64,000 nucleotides of DNA from Spirometra erinaceieuropaei (GCA_902702965.1 CACRXP010000006.1:3053428-3117427); one strand, 5' to 3'. Positions 24,500-34,950 are shown, counted from the first letter of the stretch. Numbers and translations are program-made. Notes: generated by a model from the letters alone, not told the origin.

Positions 24500-24640
24500 T
24501 CCCACTAAAACGTTGTCTCTAATGCGTTACGAGAGCTTTTCTTTAGCATACAACTACTTGACCTCGTTGTTTGTGCGTTCCCCGGCCCCACCTGTAAAAA
24601 CCCCTCTTACCACCGGTCCCGCATTACAGATGGCTGGGGC
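24500..24640 (+). mobile_element. TLR element fragment
   Basis: Holds the TTTTCTTTAGCATACAACTA, GTGCGTTCCCCGGCCCCACC and CCACCGGTCCCGCATTACAG blocks of the TLR family without the telomere-like tract or inverted ends. Confidence 0.6.
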
Positions 24641-24811
24641 TTCTTTGCCTCATAACCCACAGGGTTGCCGGTCTGTTCGATCGGTAAAAGGGTGGTCGCA
24701 TTCTTTCATTTTAGTAAGTTGAATGGAAAACTCCACTGTAATTTGAAGTTCTGTGAAATTTTAAAGCTAGTTTATCTCTGGAGCAGCAGAACGCTACTGG
24801 AAGAAGTGCCA

Positions 24812-25149
24812 CAATGGTAGAGGGGCGCTCACCGATCGTTCTTATGGAACTCACTCGTTCCGCTGTGCCTTACGGGCTCTCTCTCTCTCTCTCTCGAGCC
24901 CAAATAGCAACCGCACAACGGCGCATGATATAGGCAGAATGTTATTAACGACGAAGACAAGGGAGACTGAAATGGCCATTTCCGGCTTATTAGCCTTCGG
25001 CAGCCAGTCATACCCAACCCAGAGGTGTGGAACACCTGGGGCTCGATCCCTCGACCTGTTAATTAGAAGTCCAACGCCTCTAACCATTGAGCCACGGGCT
25101 AGTTGTCCTGTCGATTGCGATCGGGAATGTGCAACGGTAGAGTGGCGCT
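24812..25149 (-). mobile_element. tRNA-like ribozyme repeat, circularly permuted monomer
   Basis: Minus-strand copy. It begins and ends at the same internal point of the repeat (CAATGGTAGAGGGGCGCT at 24812-24829 and CAACGGTAGAGTGGCGCT at 25132-25149), 320 bp apart. It is therefore a complete unit opened at a site different from the reference copy. The middle holds the GC hairpin block, the ribozyme and the tRNA-like section. A CT run (24880-24897) has expanded in it. Confidence 0.75.
24965..25009 (-). ncRNA. Hammerhead-like fold, core base mutated
   Basis: Helix I GACTGG/TCAGTC (6 pairs including one wobble), helix II GGCT-AATA-AGCC, GAA and the palindrome ATGGCCAT are kept, but the core reads CTGCCGA in place of CTGAYGA. 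Loss of the invariant A predicts an inactive ribozyme. Confidence 0.55.
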
Positions 25150-25169
25150 TTACTGTTCCCTCTTGGGGA

Positions 25170-26860
25170 GTCTGGGTCTAGAGCTGTCTCGCGTGATCGC
25201 ACGGTAACGAGTAGGTTCTAATCAAGTAAGTCTGCCAATAATAACAAGAGAACTGGGAACGATCATTTTTGGTCCACATGCCGTCACTAGGTGACCATAC
25301 CTTAACCTCAGATGCTTAAGCACGGTTTGAAGCGGGATCCGGTTATGCCTCTCAGTCGAATAAATTGCCATCTATAATGGATTAAGTACTTCGTGTCTTC
25401 GGGTGAAGCATGGATGACGCACACCTTCAGTAACATTAAAAGCTCTAGTTGCATGGCTGAACTATGCACACGGGTTGTTAGGTGACTATCATCCATAATG
25501 CGGACGAATTTCACTTTCCGTGGTATTTGATATTACTGGCCAGTTGGGAGTTCACCCTATCGCATGCCAACGGTACTAGTACTCGCCAGCTTCGAGGGGG
25601 TGAAGGTCCTCTCAGAGAGTAACAGCGATTGACAGTCAAGATCAACCGCCGCGCAAGTAGGCGTCTCGGTGTGACCGAAGCCGGTGAACAGAAAAGACAA
25701 GAGGCGAGGAAGATTTCGGTTTTGACCAGTCCCAAGGGGGTTTATTTCGCACAATTAAGGTGGAAATTGTTGTCAAGGTTAATATGCATCAACGTAAACA
25801 AGACTGAGTGAGGATAAAGTTGGGGAATGCAAGGAAAAGGGAATGACTGTAAAAAAACTACGCATTAAAAAGACGTAACAAAGAGGCCACTATAAATTTA
25901 CGGCACGAGAGTTGATGGCTTAGAGACTAGACGGTGGTGAGTTTTTTGCAGAATCTAGCTCAGCCCTATACTCACCGACATGTGGAGGACAGCTAGGTGT
26001 GATGACAAGTCAAAAATGCGTTTTAACTGTCTACTGTGGGTGACCGATCTCATAAAATGCTGGCCGAAATTCTGAAATGCCTATGGAAGTGCCACAGCCT
26101 ACTGGTAGTTCCCCAAACACTGTGATTGATTGGCTCAATTACTGCCTGGAAGTCTGCTCCGAAATTGTATCTGTCGTTGTTAGGAGAGGAAAGCTGAATA
26201 GAACACCGGAAAACGAGACCAAATGTGCAGGGTGCTGTAAGCACAATCTTGGGCGTCTTTCAGGGGGAAGATGCACCTGTCGAAGAGAGCGATGGCGATC
26301 CAGTACCGGAACTACGGCTCCCGCATTGATGGTTCATGGGTATTTGGATTGTGCCAGGTTAGGTACTTCTACATACACAGGCTAGATGCAGCGACGTCAA
26401 GCCCTATAAATTAACGGGAAGTAGAATCAGGTTCAGCAATACATTCTGGCGAATGGTCAGCTTTTCGGTGACTTAATCAGGCCCGGTACGATCACAAAAC
26501 CGTCAATCAGCAGGAAAATTGCGCTGGTCTGAATACGGGTGAACACACCCAGAAAACCCAGAAGGCTTGGTTCGACAGGAAGATTCGGATTTTGAAGAAA
26601 AATCGCGAAGTTACACAGTATTTACCTCAGAAACACTTGGATGAACACTGCTGGTGTGTTTTGAAAGGAGACGAAGACCACTCCGTAGCAATCCTACGCG
26701 ATATTTAAACAAGTACTTGTTGCCTTACTTTTTGTTACTTAATTCGGATCTAATTTACTCAATTCAGGCGATGCATTTGAAATCTGATTGTGATTTTCGA
26801 CTAGTACCTATTAGGGTAGGAATCACGCTTTAGTAGCACGGGAAAATCTTGTCGACGGAG
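25170..26860. other. Unassigned sequence with one short FB2 end
   Basis: Bases 26031-26085 (TGGGTGACCGATCTCATAAA and onward) are an isolated FB2 terminal fragment. Everything else lacks recognisable coding or RNA features. Confidence 0.45.
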
Positions 26861-26874
26861 AAAACGTGGGAGTC

Positions 26875-26945
26875 CTGTTGAAAAGTGCGTATTTAAAGCA
26901 GGCATAGACAGTAGAATTTATTGGAACCAGTAAATTTCTCGACGG
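26875..26945 (+). repeat. Inverted PLE fragment beyond the PLE 3' side
   Basis: AGCAGGCATAGACAGTAGAA and TTTATTGGAACCAGTAAATT repeat, in opposite orientation, part of the PLE reverse transcriptase at about 28210-28260 (encoding AEFIGTSKF). PLE copies often carry a partial inverted copy of themselves at one end. Confidence 0.55.
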
Positions 26946-27179
26946 CTTATCAGTTGTAGCCTGTCGTTGCATAACACAGATAACAAGTGAGAAAAATACA
27001 GAGGTTTGAAGTTCCACAGAGAAAATTTATGTAAAACAGCAAGCTCATCGTATACTGCGCGTAGACTAATCAATAAAATGGTAACTTCAAAACGCAACAG
27101 AGGAAAGAAAACGGGGAAGTTAACACACCGAAGGATTTCGCAAATCAAAAGGCGCTTAGATCTACCGGGGCAAGTGAGG

Positions 27180-28311
27180 TTGACCATGTAGTCTAACTGC
27201 CTACGTAGGTCGGGTTTCTCCCGCCGTATGTAGGCTGCCTCCAGGTAGCACAGTAACCGAGTTGTTCGTGCTCGAACTAATACTCGAAAAGATGTTTTGG
27301 GGTCAACCGAATGACCGCTATCAAGGAAGTGCTTTGTAATAGAAGACTGCGGAATCTTATTCTCCTGCTTTAAAAGCCATTTAGACAAGTGCTCAACTGA
27401 CCTGGCTACCAGTTGCCTTTGCGTTCGCCCAATGTATGTACTTGCATCCACAAGTGCATGTAAATTCGTAAACACAATCTGACGTGGCGTGACAAGGTAT
27501 CCTTCGCCCATGGAACTTGGATAGTCTTAGTAGGGCTGCAGAATATGAGTTCAGCCGAGTTGTATGTTCTTTCAATTGCGCATCACAATCGCCGCTTGAT
27601 GGTATTTGAGATGTTGTCGACCTTAAAGGGTAAGGATATTACAATGGGCTTTTTCGGAACTGATTGCTCCGTCAATTTTGGCCGTAAAGTGTTGCTATAC
27701 TTTTCGATTAATCGTGTTGGGTATCCCCGTTTAAGCAGGGCTGTTTTGAGGCAAGAAATTTCATCATCCAGCGATGCAATAGAGCAAATGTTTCTTGTTC
27801 TTTGGAATTGAGTGTAAACCAAATTCCGCTTTCGTAGTATCGGCACAAAGCTCAAGAAGTGCAGGTACTGGCCTTTCCAAGTAGCCTTGGGGAAAACAGA
27901 TCGCCTTATTGAACCATCTTCCTGTCTAGTCATGAGGACATCCAGGAAAGAAAGCTTGTTGCATTGCTCCTTTTCCATTGTGAATTTAATCTTAGGATGG
28001 AGACTGTTCATGGCAACAAGTAGATCTTCGGCTTCCTCGTCGCCATCAACAATAGCAAAAATGTCGTCTACGTATCTTTTGTAGTGTGTTTTCATATTCA
28101 ATTTTGCTGACAACTTTTCTTCTAAGTGGCCCATAAAAATGTCGGCAAGGGTTGGACCAAATGAACTTCCCATTGCCACTCCATCAATTTGTCTGTATAG
28201 CTGTCCATTGGACAGAAATCGAAATTGAAATTTACTGGTTCCAATAAATTCTGCTGTATATGCCTGCTTTAAATTCATTCCGGGGAAAAGTGCGTATGTC
28301 AAATTCACCAT
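27180..28311 (-). pseudogene. Penelope-like element: reverse transcriptase plus GIY-YIG endonuclease, broken
   Basis: The first frame (28311 down to 27583) encodes the RT palm: residues 43-60 carry DGVAMGSSFGPTLADIFM and residues 79-84 RYVDDI with the catalytic Asp pair, followed by KLSFLDVLMTR. A TGA at 27583-27581 interrupts the same frame. The GIY-YIG endonuclease then continues in other frames: CVYEFTCTCGCKYI (27393-27575 frame) and, after a further shift near 27430, YIGRTQRQL, RSVEHLSKW and LEAAYIRREKPDLR. At least one stop and two frameshifts make it non-functional. The RT fingers at the 5' side are missing. PLEs use this RT and nuclease for target-primed insertion and are related to telomerase. 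Confidence 0.85.
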
Positions 28312-28659
28312 GCCGGAGGAACCAGTCGAAAGTGCCCTCAGGGGAACAGTAAAGGTGCTGTTTATCTGTCCTGAGCCTTTTTCCCAACAGGCCTTTCGAA
28401 TGTTTTAAAATAGAAAAGAGGGTAAATGAGGGCTGTTACGGCCTGACAAGTAGGCTTAACAATAGGTACCAACAGGCTGTTCTAGAACAAGCAACACCCA
28501 CCCCCAGGTCAAGGCCATATTGTCCGTCAAATCGCCAACTCTGCCGAAGGACACGATACTTGTCTAACCTCCACCCGGACGGGGACCTGACGGTTCGTAA
28601 AATGGCAGAAGAATGGTTCCAAAGAAGGAGACACGATCGCCAGGACAAGAGCTTTATTA
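28312..28659. other. PLE-flanking sequence
   Basis: Minus-strand sequence just after the ribozyme of the neighbouring PLE (AATAAAGCTCTTGTCC, GCGATCGTGTCTCCTTCTTT) belongs to the PLE terminal repeat. The rest is unassigned. Confidence 0.45.
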
Positions 28660-28701
28660 GCCTGACGTTTCGAATTCCTGTTCGAACCCATCATCAGAGA
28701 C
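28660..28701 (-). ncRNA. Minimal hammerhead ribozyme at a PLE end
   Basis: Minus strand: helix I GTCT/AGGC, core CTGATGA, helix II GGGTTC-GAACAG-GAATTC with an extra unpaired T before it, core GAA, helix III palindrome ACGT, cleavage-site C. PLE terminal repeats are known to carry minimal HHRs proposed to act as dimers. All invariant core bases are present. Confidence 0.65.
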
Positions 28702-28740
28702 AAAAAAGCAGATATGGGTGCTTCATGTACAAGGGGCTGC

Positions 28741-28750
28741 AGTATTTATA
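28741..28750 (-). promoter_or_regulatory. TATA-like box upstream of the PLE ribozyme
   Basis: TATAAATACT on the minus strand, about 45 nt upstream of the ribozyme core. The same word precedes the ribozyme in three other PLE ends of the window (38981, 54928, 56640), suggesting the PLE's own promoter. Confidence 0.45.
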
Positions 28751-28969
28751 GGATGCAGTCGCCATGCTGCCGCACGCCTATGAACATTCACGGCTCCCCC
28801 CTTCGCACTTGGTGCGTTAATTGGTTGATGGTCGACATTCGCGTCGTTAATCGCTGCAATTTCATCACGTAATTTGCATGTCGGTGTGATGATTACTCGA
28901 CCATCTGACACACCAACCCTGGTGTTGGGAAAAATGTGCACTTGCGCGCTCCCCCGTGGCTAATTACAC

Positions 28970-29545
28970 CGCCTAGGCGAAGTCTAAGCACCGAGTATGG
29001 AAGGCGAAGTTCATTGCACTTGTTAATGGACCGGGGGCCAGTAAATCATGCTTCAAGTAACTCCCGACTTACGCGGTTGTCACCTCTTGCGAGAATTTCG
29101 GCCTCGTCCAATTTGAATGTGCGTCCGGATCTCGTCGAATGAGCCGCAACTTGAGAGCTGGCGCCATTTCTCCGCACCGCTGTAGCGTGTTATTGCCATT
29201 CGCGTTCGGAGCTGTCTTCCGGTTTCTCCGACGTAGTTGCTTTGTCCGCACCTGCACCAGATGCGATAAACCACTCCAGACGTTTCTTGCAGTGGCAGCG
29301 GGTCTTTTGGTTTAATTATCTGACGCCTGATGATTGCCTCCGGTCTGTGTGTCACTCCAACCCCAAGTGGTGCGAGAAGGCGGCCGACAGCTTCCGAAAC
29401 GTTCTTGACATACGGAAGCGCTCGCCAAAATTAGGTGTCCCTGTGGTTAGGCCTTTCGCCCTCTTTGCGTATGCACCGGTTGACGAAGTTGCGCGGGTAG
29501 CCATTGGCTTTGAATACCCGTCGGGGCTATTGTAGTTCGGCAATC
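28970..29545 (-). pseudogene. Penelope-like element: C-terminal GIY-YIG endonuclease, broken
   Basis: The frame from about 29545 reads FKANGYPRNFVNRCIRK, an in-frame TAA, then ALPYVKNVSEAVGRLLAPLG, THRPEAIIRRQ, KPKDPLPLQETSGVVYRI and YVGETGRQLRTRM, the GIY and YIG halves of the nuclease. A frameshift follows TRM; remnants of VSRELLEAWF.GP and YSVLRLRLG continue in other frames toward 28970. The RT domain is missing. The 3' untranslated part leads into the TATA-like box and the ribozyme at 28660-28701. Closely related to the copy at 55965-56767. Confidence 0.8.
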
Positions 29546-29870
29546 TTGTCAAAACTACTTCCTAGAACTCGTCTCCTCGCTTCTATTGGCAATGGCTCCA
29601 AACTCAGAAACATTAGACAAGACACAAAATGAATTGAAGAAGCTAGCAATCAACAGGCACACCAGGCAGAACTGGCCACCAGGAGGCCGAAGACACCCCG
29701 CTGGTAGTGTCGTGGGTGGCCCTACGTCTTCGACTACCCAAAACGCAACAGATTTTCAGGACTCGGCCACAAAGCGACGCACCGGCCAGTCCTCGTAAAC
29801 AGTTCAGCCTCGTTTCTGACGCATGTTGAACTGTGAACACCGAAAAAAGTTAATCTGTGCTCATTAATTT
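29525..29870 (+). repeat. Probable PLE 5'-end sequence, opposite orientation
   Basis: CAAAACTACTTCCTAGAACT and CGTCTCCTCGCTTCTATTGG match the segment following the PLE ribozyme at 55058-55100. The following 70-codon frame (29586-29798, MAMAPNSETLDKTQNELKKL) has no recognised domain and might be a PLE N-terminal leader. With the minus-strand PLE beside it, this forms a head-to-head arrangement. Confidence 0.4.
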
Positions 29871-30789
29871 AACGGCGCCAGACGTCAAGGTAACACGACG
29901 TCTGATCTGACAAGTATCATTAATATAAACGTGGCAGGCTATAGGAACACCCAGTCTTACACTAACTCGCGTGTCAGTACGTGGACGTCAGACGGCAGAC
30001 GAGGGATTTTTCTCGCGAATATCAGATGTGGAGATAAAAAAGAGACTGACTTGCCCCCATTCTCGCAATGAGACAATCTCCGAGTTAGTGGGTCATGGAG
30101 TCAGCCACTTGACCAGATTTGCTGTGCAGTACAGGAAACGGAGCTAAGAGGTGTAAGCGACTGACGGACAAGTTGGTCGGAAAATGTGCCGAAAAGAAAG
30201 CCGCCCTACACACTAGGTAGGGTAAGAAACTGGTTTTCAGACAACGTCGACGGGTTCCATCTACAATGCTAGCGGCAGTGGAGGAGGAAGTGGGACGTTT
30301 GTATGAGAAGGGTACAATCTACCCCATAAATTACTCTGCTTGGACTGGTCAAGTTGTGGTGATCTAGAAGTCTGATGGATTCCTCGCTGACCACTTGGGG
30401 GGGGGGGGGTTAAACGATTGTGAATACAATTTTTGCGACGTTGACCTGCGGAAAATCGCTCAAATAAACAGATCTCTCAGAATCATATTTGCAAATGGAG
30501 GTGATGCACCAAAAGTCATGACTTTGAGAGCTGCCAGCTGTCCAGAAAATTTGGTCCTCGTGGCCAGTACTATGTATGTATAAGGGGTGACTAATTCGAG
30601 GACGGGGAATCATGCTCAGTGGCTTCTTTTTAATGTGGTTTCTATAACCCCGTCGCGGGCGTGAAATCTGAATCCCCCTTCTGCGAAACCCCCTATATTG
30701 CCAATAGAAGCGAAGAGACGAGTCCCAGGAAGCAGCCTTGAAGAAGAAGACACGATCGGGGGGGGGGGGGGGGGGCAAGAGCTTTATTC

Positions 30790-30831
30790 GCCTGACTTGT
30801 CGGATTCCCGCTCGAACCCATCATCAGTGAC
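30790..30831 (-). ncRNA. Decayed PLE hammerhead motif
   Basis: Minus strand: CTGATGA and helix II GGGTTC/GGAATCC are kept, but GAA-ACGT-C has become GACAAGTC, destroying the second core strand. Confidence 0.5.
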
Positions 30832-30857
30832 AATAGCAACAACCCGTATCTGCTATT

Positions 30858-30899
30858 GTCTCTGATGATGGGTTCGAGCAGGGATCCGAAACGTCCTGC
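30858..30899 (+). ncRNA. PLE hammerhead motif, helix I weakened
   Basis: Core CTGATGA, helix II GGGTTC/GGATCC-like, GAA and ACGT palindrome with cleavage-site C are present. The 3' side of helix I is CTGC instead of AGGC, so helix I pairs poorly. Confidence 0.5.
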
Positions 30900-31340
30900 G
30901 AATAAAACTCTTGTCCCAGCGACCGCGTCTCCTTCTTTACAACCCCGTGCATTGCGCGAAAACCGGATCGCTTGTGGTACGCGTGGGCAGATCGTTTAAC
31001 TTCGTCAGCGGATGAGTCCGTGCCAACCTCTGGTCGTCTTGACATTGCCCTGTTGTGATAGGAGCTAAGCAAGTCCGTTTCACTAATTCACACCCAAGTC
31101 GCCGATGCTGCGTCAACCCTCCCGGGGGGTCAGACAGTGGACATAGTCGCTCTCGAAGGTCGAGTTCATATAAAAACTACCCCAATAATTTTCCACCAGG
31201 TTATGGCTACATTACTCAAGGCACACAGGCAATGTTTGCGTACTTATAAGACATTTTATTCACTGGTCGCTCAGAAGAAGAATGACTAGAAAGACTGGAC
31301 AAAGTCATGGAAGACCTCAGCAACTATGGTTTCAAAATCG

Positions 31341-31601
31341 GTAAGATGTGGTTTGGTAGCCCAACCTGATGGGCACAATACTGTTTGGGTTGGGGTTAGG
31401 GTCAGGGGTTAGGTTTTATGATTAGGGGTTATAGTTAGGGGCTTAGGGTTAGTAGTTAGGGCAACTACTGCTCAACCATTCCAAGTACAAAGCTGCATTC
31501 CCAATAGCTTTTCTTTTGCATACAACTTCTTGCTCTCGTCGCCTGTGCGTTCCCCGGCGCCCTCCGTAAAAGCCCCTATTACCACCGGTCCCATATTACA
31601 G
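31341..31601 (+). mobile_element. TLR element with interstitial telomere-like tract, inserted in gypsy RT
   Basis: Starts GTAAGATGTGGTTTGGTAGC directly after the RT residues YGFKI. Then comes a 31391-31470 tract of GGGTTAG and TTAGGG words, and then the conserved CTCAACCATTCCAAGTACAA, TTTTCTTTTGCATACAACTT, GTGCGTTCCCCGGCGCCCTC and CCACCGGTCCCATATTACAG blocks. The right end is truncated; gypsy sequence resumes after it. Confidence 0.7.
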
Positions 31602-32195
31602 GTGAATTCGTCGTACACACAGGCGGACGAGCATCGGATCAGAGCATAAAAATTTCACAGAGTTTCAGAGGGATTGCAGTCATTTACGGGCTTTATCAGC
31701 TATTGAGGACCGTTCATTGCTGGACCACAGAGCCTGGAGGCCTCTCCATATCAACTCCTGTGCAGAGATAAGTCCTTCGTCCGATCTGATGAGTGCCGAG
31801 AAGCCGTTCGACGATGATGTCATATTTAGATCTGAGGAACGAATCAGTCCTCCACACCGACGCCTTTGGCTGTTGACTGGACGCGGGAGTGCTTGTAGAC
31901 GACGACGACATTCAGTTCCTAATGCACTCCGCTAGGTCACTGGAGGGGACAGAGCAGAATTGCGGTTCGATTGGAAAAGGCGCCCTGACTTTTGTTATTG
32001 CTTTTCAAAGATTCTGCCAGTGTCTATATGGCAGACATTTCCCTTTGTATACGAATCACCGGTCTTTGGAGTTTCTTCTGTGGACAAACGCTGGCCTACA
32101 ACGGAACGCTGCTGGGCGGATTCAACGATGGGGAACAATTTTCTCCTTCAGTGCATACTTCCGCAGAAATTTGGAACTCCAGAGGCGTCGTCGAA

Positions 32196-32358
32196 GCTAA
32201 ATGAGGACACAGAAACCCGGGAAGAAGTGGCCCAAGATGACGAAAAAACTTGGGGAATTTATTCAGATGAAGTAGCAAAGTACGCAATAGTCAGAAGATT
32301 TACACAAAAAGGTTCAACACCTATATTTCCCTCAAATAAACTGAACTGAACTGAACTA
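32196..32358 (+). repeat. Non-LTR retrotransposon 3' end with CTGAA tail
   Basis: The last codons read FTQKGSTPIFPSNKLN and stop, followed by AATAAACTGAACTGAACTGA. The minus-strand copy at 42128-42470 ends similarly (RRSPTFPLINLI, then repeats of CTGAT), so this is one family with a five-base tail. Confidence 0.55.
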
Positions 32359-33059
32359 AGGGGACAGCTGAAGTCTCAGTTTCCCTATTTCGAATTGGGC
32401 GGGAGGACTTCGCAGCAATTACTTCAAAATGAAGGAGATGGACAGCGTTATCCAGAGTTGGACCAGAAAATTGCTTGACCGTTTTAAAACATCGTTGTAT
32501 TATAGTATTGACTAAAAAGACACAAGAAACACCAGAAGCGGAAGAGAGAGAACGGAGGAGTCGTTTTAAAATTAGCATATCTTTTCTGAGCAAAGCGGGA
32601 AAAATAACCAGAGAATAACAAAGAATGAGAGGGAGAATGTGTGGCGATCAAGGATGTGAGAACAACCTAAACCACACACAATAATTTCGCTCCGTCTAAT
32701 GTCAGAAGTCTGGGAGCTGTGAGAATCGCTATATTCTGTACACAGGGCAGGTTGCCGAGACTAGGCTGTTTGCTTGTGCCAGAGAAAAGCGTCCGTTCTC
32801 GCAGGGCGTGTTAGTAGCAGGGTGTTGTTTACGCGGGAGTGCATATCTGTGTCAGCAGGAGGGGAGTGTGACTAGCTGAGTGTTGGTTATGTCATTGAAC
32901 GTATTAGGGGGGAATAGGGGGACGCATATATCACAGAGACTCACGGGTATCAAGCCAGGTCGCCCGACGCGCGTTAGGTGATAAAAGTTTGTGAGGGCAG
33001 CCAGGAGGTGCTTCACTCCTAGCCGGCGGGGTAGGCCGTGTGTCAACGGCCTGTCAAAG
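32359..33059. other. Unassigned sequence
   Basis: A minus-strand frame at 32321-32593 has no recognised domain. No RNA or repeat boundary seen. Confidence 0.4.
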
Positions 33060-33870
33060 GTTGTCACGGCCATCGAACACACAAAACTGAGTCGGAGAAG
33101 GGGGGACTTGAGCGGCTGCTACAGTTGTAGGCATCTCCAGATCTCCAGATTAGGGGGTTTAGGTGTGTGATAGGAACGTAAACGACGAATGCAATAAACG
33201 GGTTTACAAATTTTAGTGAAAAGGATTTCGGTACGAGGGGAGAATGAGAGATTTGAGGACAATGTAACACCAGGGTGCCGGGAAGAGGATCCTCCATTGG
33301 GAAGAATGTCCGAGGATTCAGGATTGGGAGAAGCTCGCAGTCGAACTACACAGTGGACCGATTTCTGATTGTTAAGCAGGAGACCACTGTCCGACGACCA
33401 CGCAGAGAGCCATCCTTCAAAACTGCAGATAAGTTTGATTTTTGAGAGGGTGACCAACAATCATAACGTCAGCATACAGGCAGTCATTCTCAGGTCATCC
33501 GTGTGAAGGAAGAAGAAGTTAGGGATAAGATGGAATTTTGAAGCGCTCCACAGTTATTGGGACGTAGCTTCACACGGCTGAAATCGCCGCATAAGAGAAT
33601 ATGAGGTTCACAGGACAATAGAACTACCTTTTGCTAAGGAAAGTCGAAAAATCAGGCTAGGGGGCCTTCAAGGTTGGAGGGGGCATATAAACAGCAAGAG
33701 ATATAATGCCTTTAAAATTATGTAACAAACTGGGCTTACATATAACAGCAATAACATCGGTTAAATCACCAGAGCAAGAAAATAAGGGCTTACAACCTAA
33801 GCACCGGTACTGATTGCCAGAAATGACCACTCCCCCACTCCTGCTGCCTTCGAGGTCCATTCTTCAACAG
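33060..33870 (-). pseudogene. CR1-like non-LTR element: endonuclease fragment joined to RT fragment
   Basis: From the 5' side (33860) the endonuclease part reads SRSGGVVISGNQYRCLGC and DVIAVICKPSLLHNFKGII. After several stops the RT part reads ADVMIVGHPLKNQT (catalytic YADD decayed to YADV), LLLNNQKSVHCVVRLRASP and GVTLSSNLSFSPRTEILF. The same family is present at 51320-54370, where the two parts are about 1.5 kb apart, so this copy has a large internal deletion near 33510. It is non-functional. Confidence 0.75.
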
Positions 33871-33899
33871 CCGAATGCCACCCCGAACTCGACGAACCG

Positions 33900-34200
33900 T
33901 TCCCGTCGTTCGTCCGGTGTTCACGCTAGACAGGGAGCCACCAGTCTAGCCTACCGGCCCCGGCATGTGAGTCGACAGTAAGCACGCCGCCGGGCTGGCC
34001 ATATGCGACCCTCCGGGGTCAGCAGACTACGAGGTGTCTGACCACGCTGGCGCTCAGAATTCAGCCAATGGGAACACGCGAATCGCCTAGCCATGGCCCT
34101 TAAATACGACGGAATGTGTGGGGAGTTTATGTTACGAGTAATTAAGCTGCTTTCCGCTATCCGCGCCCGTTCCCTGGCCCAAGCAGCAATTGGCATCATA
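33900..34200. repeat. GC-rich dispersed repeat D3
   Basis: Second copy of the repeat at 23930-24270, sharing GGGAACACGCGAATCG, AGTAAGCACGCCGCCGG and the CGCCCG block. Overlapping frames are not taken as genes. Confidence 0.55.
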
Positions 34201-34457
34201 CCACAGGGGGAATATAGCACGCATATTCTCGTGAATATCGAGTAATTGTGGAACATAATCAGACTGCCGAGCTTATTGTCCTTTGGCACTCAGAGAAGGT
34301 TAAGCATTCAGTGACCTGGGCATTTAAGTCTTCCGCTAGAACTGGGACGAGTGGCGTTTATCGAATCTTCCCCACTGCCCGTTGGACTTGCCTCTGGAGA
34401 TTGGCCCAGTCCCAAAAATCCGATAGGGAAGCCCTACGGCTGCTGACAGGGAGAGTT

Positions 34458-34780
34458 ATTGTAGCTTTTTAATTTCCTCAGAAATTATCTACGAAGTTGG
34501 AGTAGATCAGTTTACTCAAGGTCTATAGGCTCAGACCGAGAATGTTATGCATGAATATTTGAGCCAAAGTCCATCAGCCACAGCGGGTAACCGCGTAATA
34601 TTCATTAACTACTAGCTGTCTGTCGTCAGTTAATGAAAATTACGCGGTTACCCGCTGTGGCTGATGGACTTTGGCTCAAATATTCATGCATAACATTCTC
34701 GGTCTGAGCCTATAGACCTTGAGTAAACTGATCTACTCCAACTTCGTAGATAATTTCTGAGAAAATCAAAAAGCGACAAT
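34458..34780. repeat. Near-perfect palindrome, 153-bp arms around a 17-nt loop
   Basis: 34458-34610 is the reverse complement of 34628-34780 with only a few mismatches. Shared words include AAATTATCTACGAAGTTGGA, GGCTCAGACCGAGAATGTTA and CACAGCGGGTAACCGCGTAA. A single-arm relative of its outer 45 bp is at 41211-41255. Arms this similar imply a recent inverted duplication or an active foldback element. Confidence 0.9.
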
Positions 34781-34782
34781 TT

Positions 34783-34950
34783 ACAAATTGAATTATCTAC
34801 CAGAAAACGCACGGAGAATGCTGGAGGACCCACTGACGAGCCGAACTCCTCGCAGCTTGCGCCATGCAGCGGCAGAACATCGGCGAAACATGCGTGTATG
34901 GGCTTTTGGCTAGTACCTGTGCTGTTAGTATGGTATCACCTTCTAAAGGG
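34783..34950 (+). repeat. Dispersed repeat D2
   Basis: TATCTACCAGAAAACGCACG, CTCGCAGCTTGCGCCATGCA and GGGCTTTTGGCTAGTACCTG recur at 41250-41400, with shorter pieces at 47563-47660 and 11090-11150. Confidence 0.6.

Larger units (their letters stand above)
30697..30945. mobile_element. Head-to-head pair of PLE ends within the gypsy remnant
   Basis: The left half (minus strand) and right half (plus strand) are inverted copies of the PLE terminal repeat, each with a ribozyme and the AATAAA, CTTGTCCCAGCGA-like tail. The left half has been altered by a 17-nt G run (30758-30774). CTTCTATTGGCAATATAGGG on the minus strand at the left edge is the usual PLE post-ribozyme segment. Confidence 0.65.
30227..32195 (+). 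pseudogene. Ty3/gypsy pol remnant (reverse transcriptase and RNase H), fragmented
   Basis: Pieces in order: 30227-30395 RT N-part (VFRQRRRVPSTMLAAVEEEV, GRLYEKGTIYPINYSAW, VVVI then a stop); GLND at about 30408; 31180-31340 (FHQVMATLL in one frame, then YL-stop-DILFTGRSEEE and LDKVMEDLSNYGFKI); and 31830-32195 RNase H (SVLHTDAFGC, HSARSLEGTEQNCG, RFCQCLYGRHFPLYTNHRSL, AAGRIQRW). The active-site YLDD is broken by a stop. Two later insertions split it: a PLE-end pair (30697-30945) and a TLR element (31341-31601). Integrase, gag and LTRs were not found. Confidence 0.8.
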
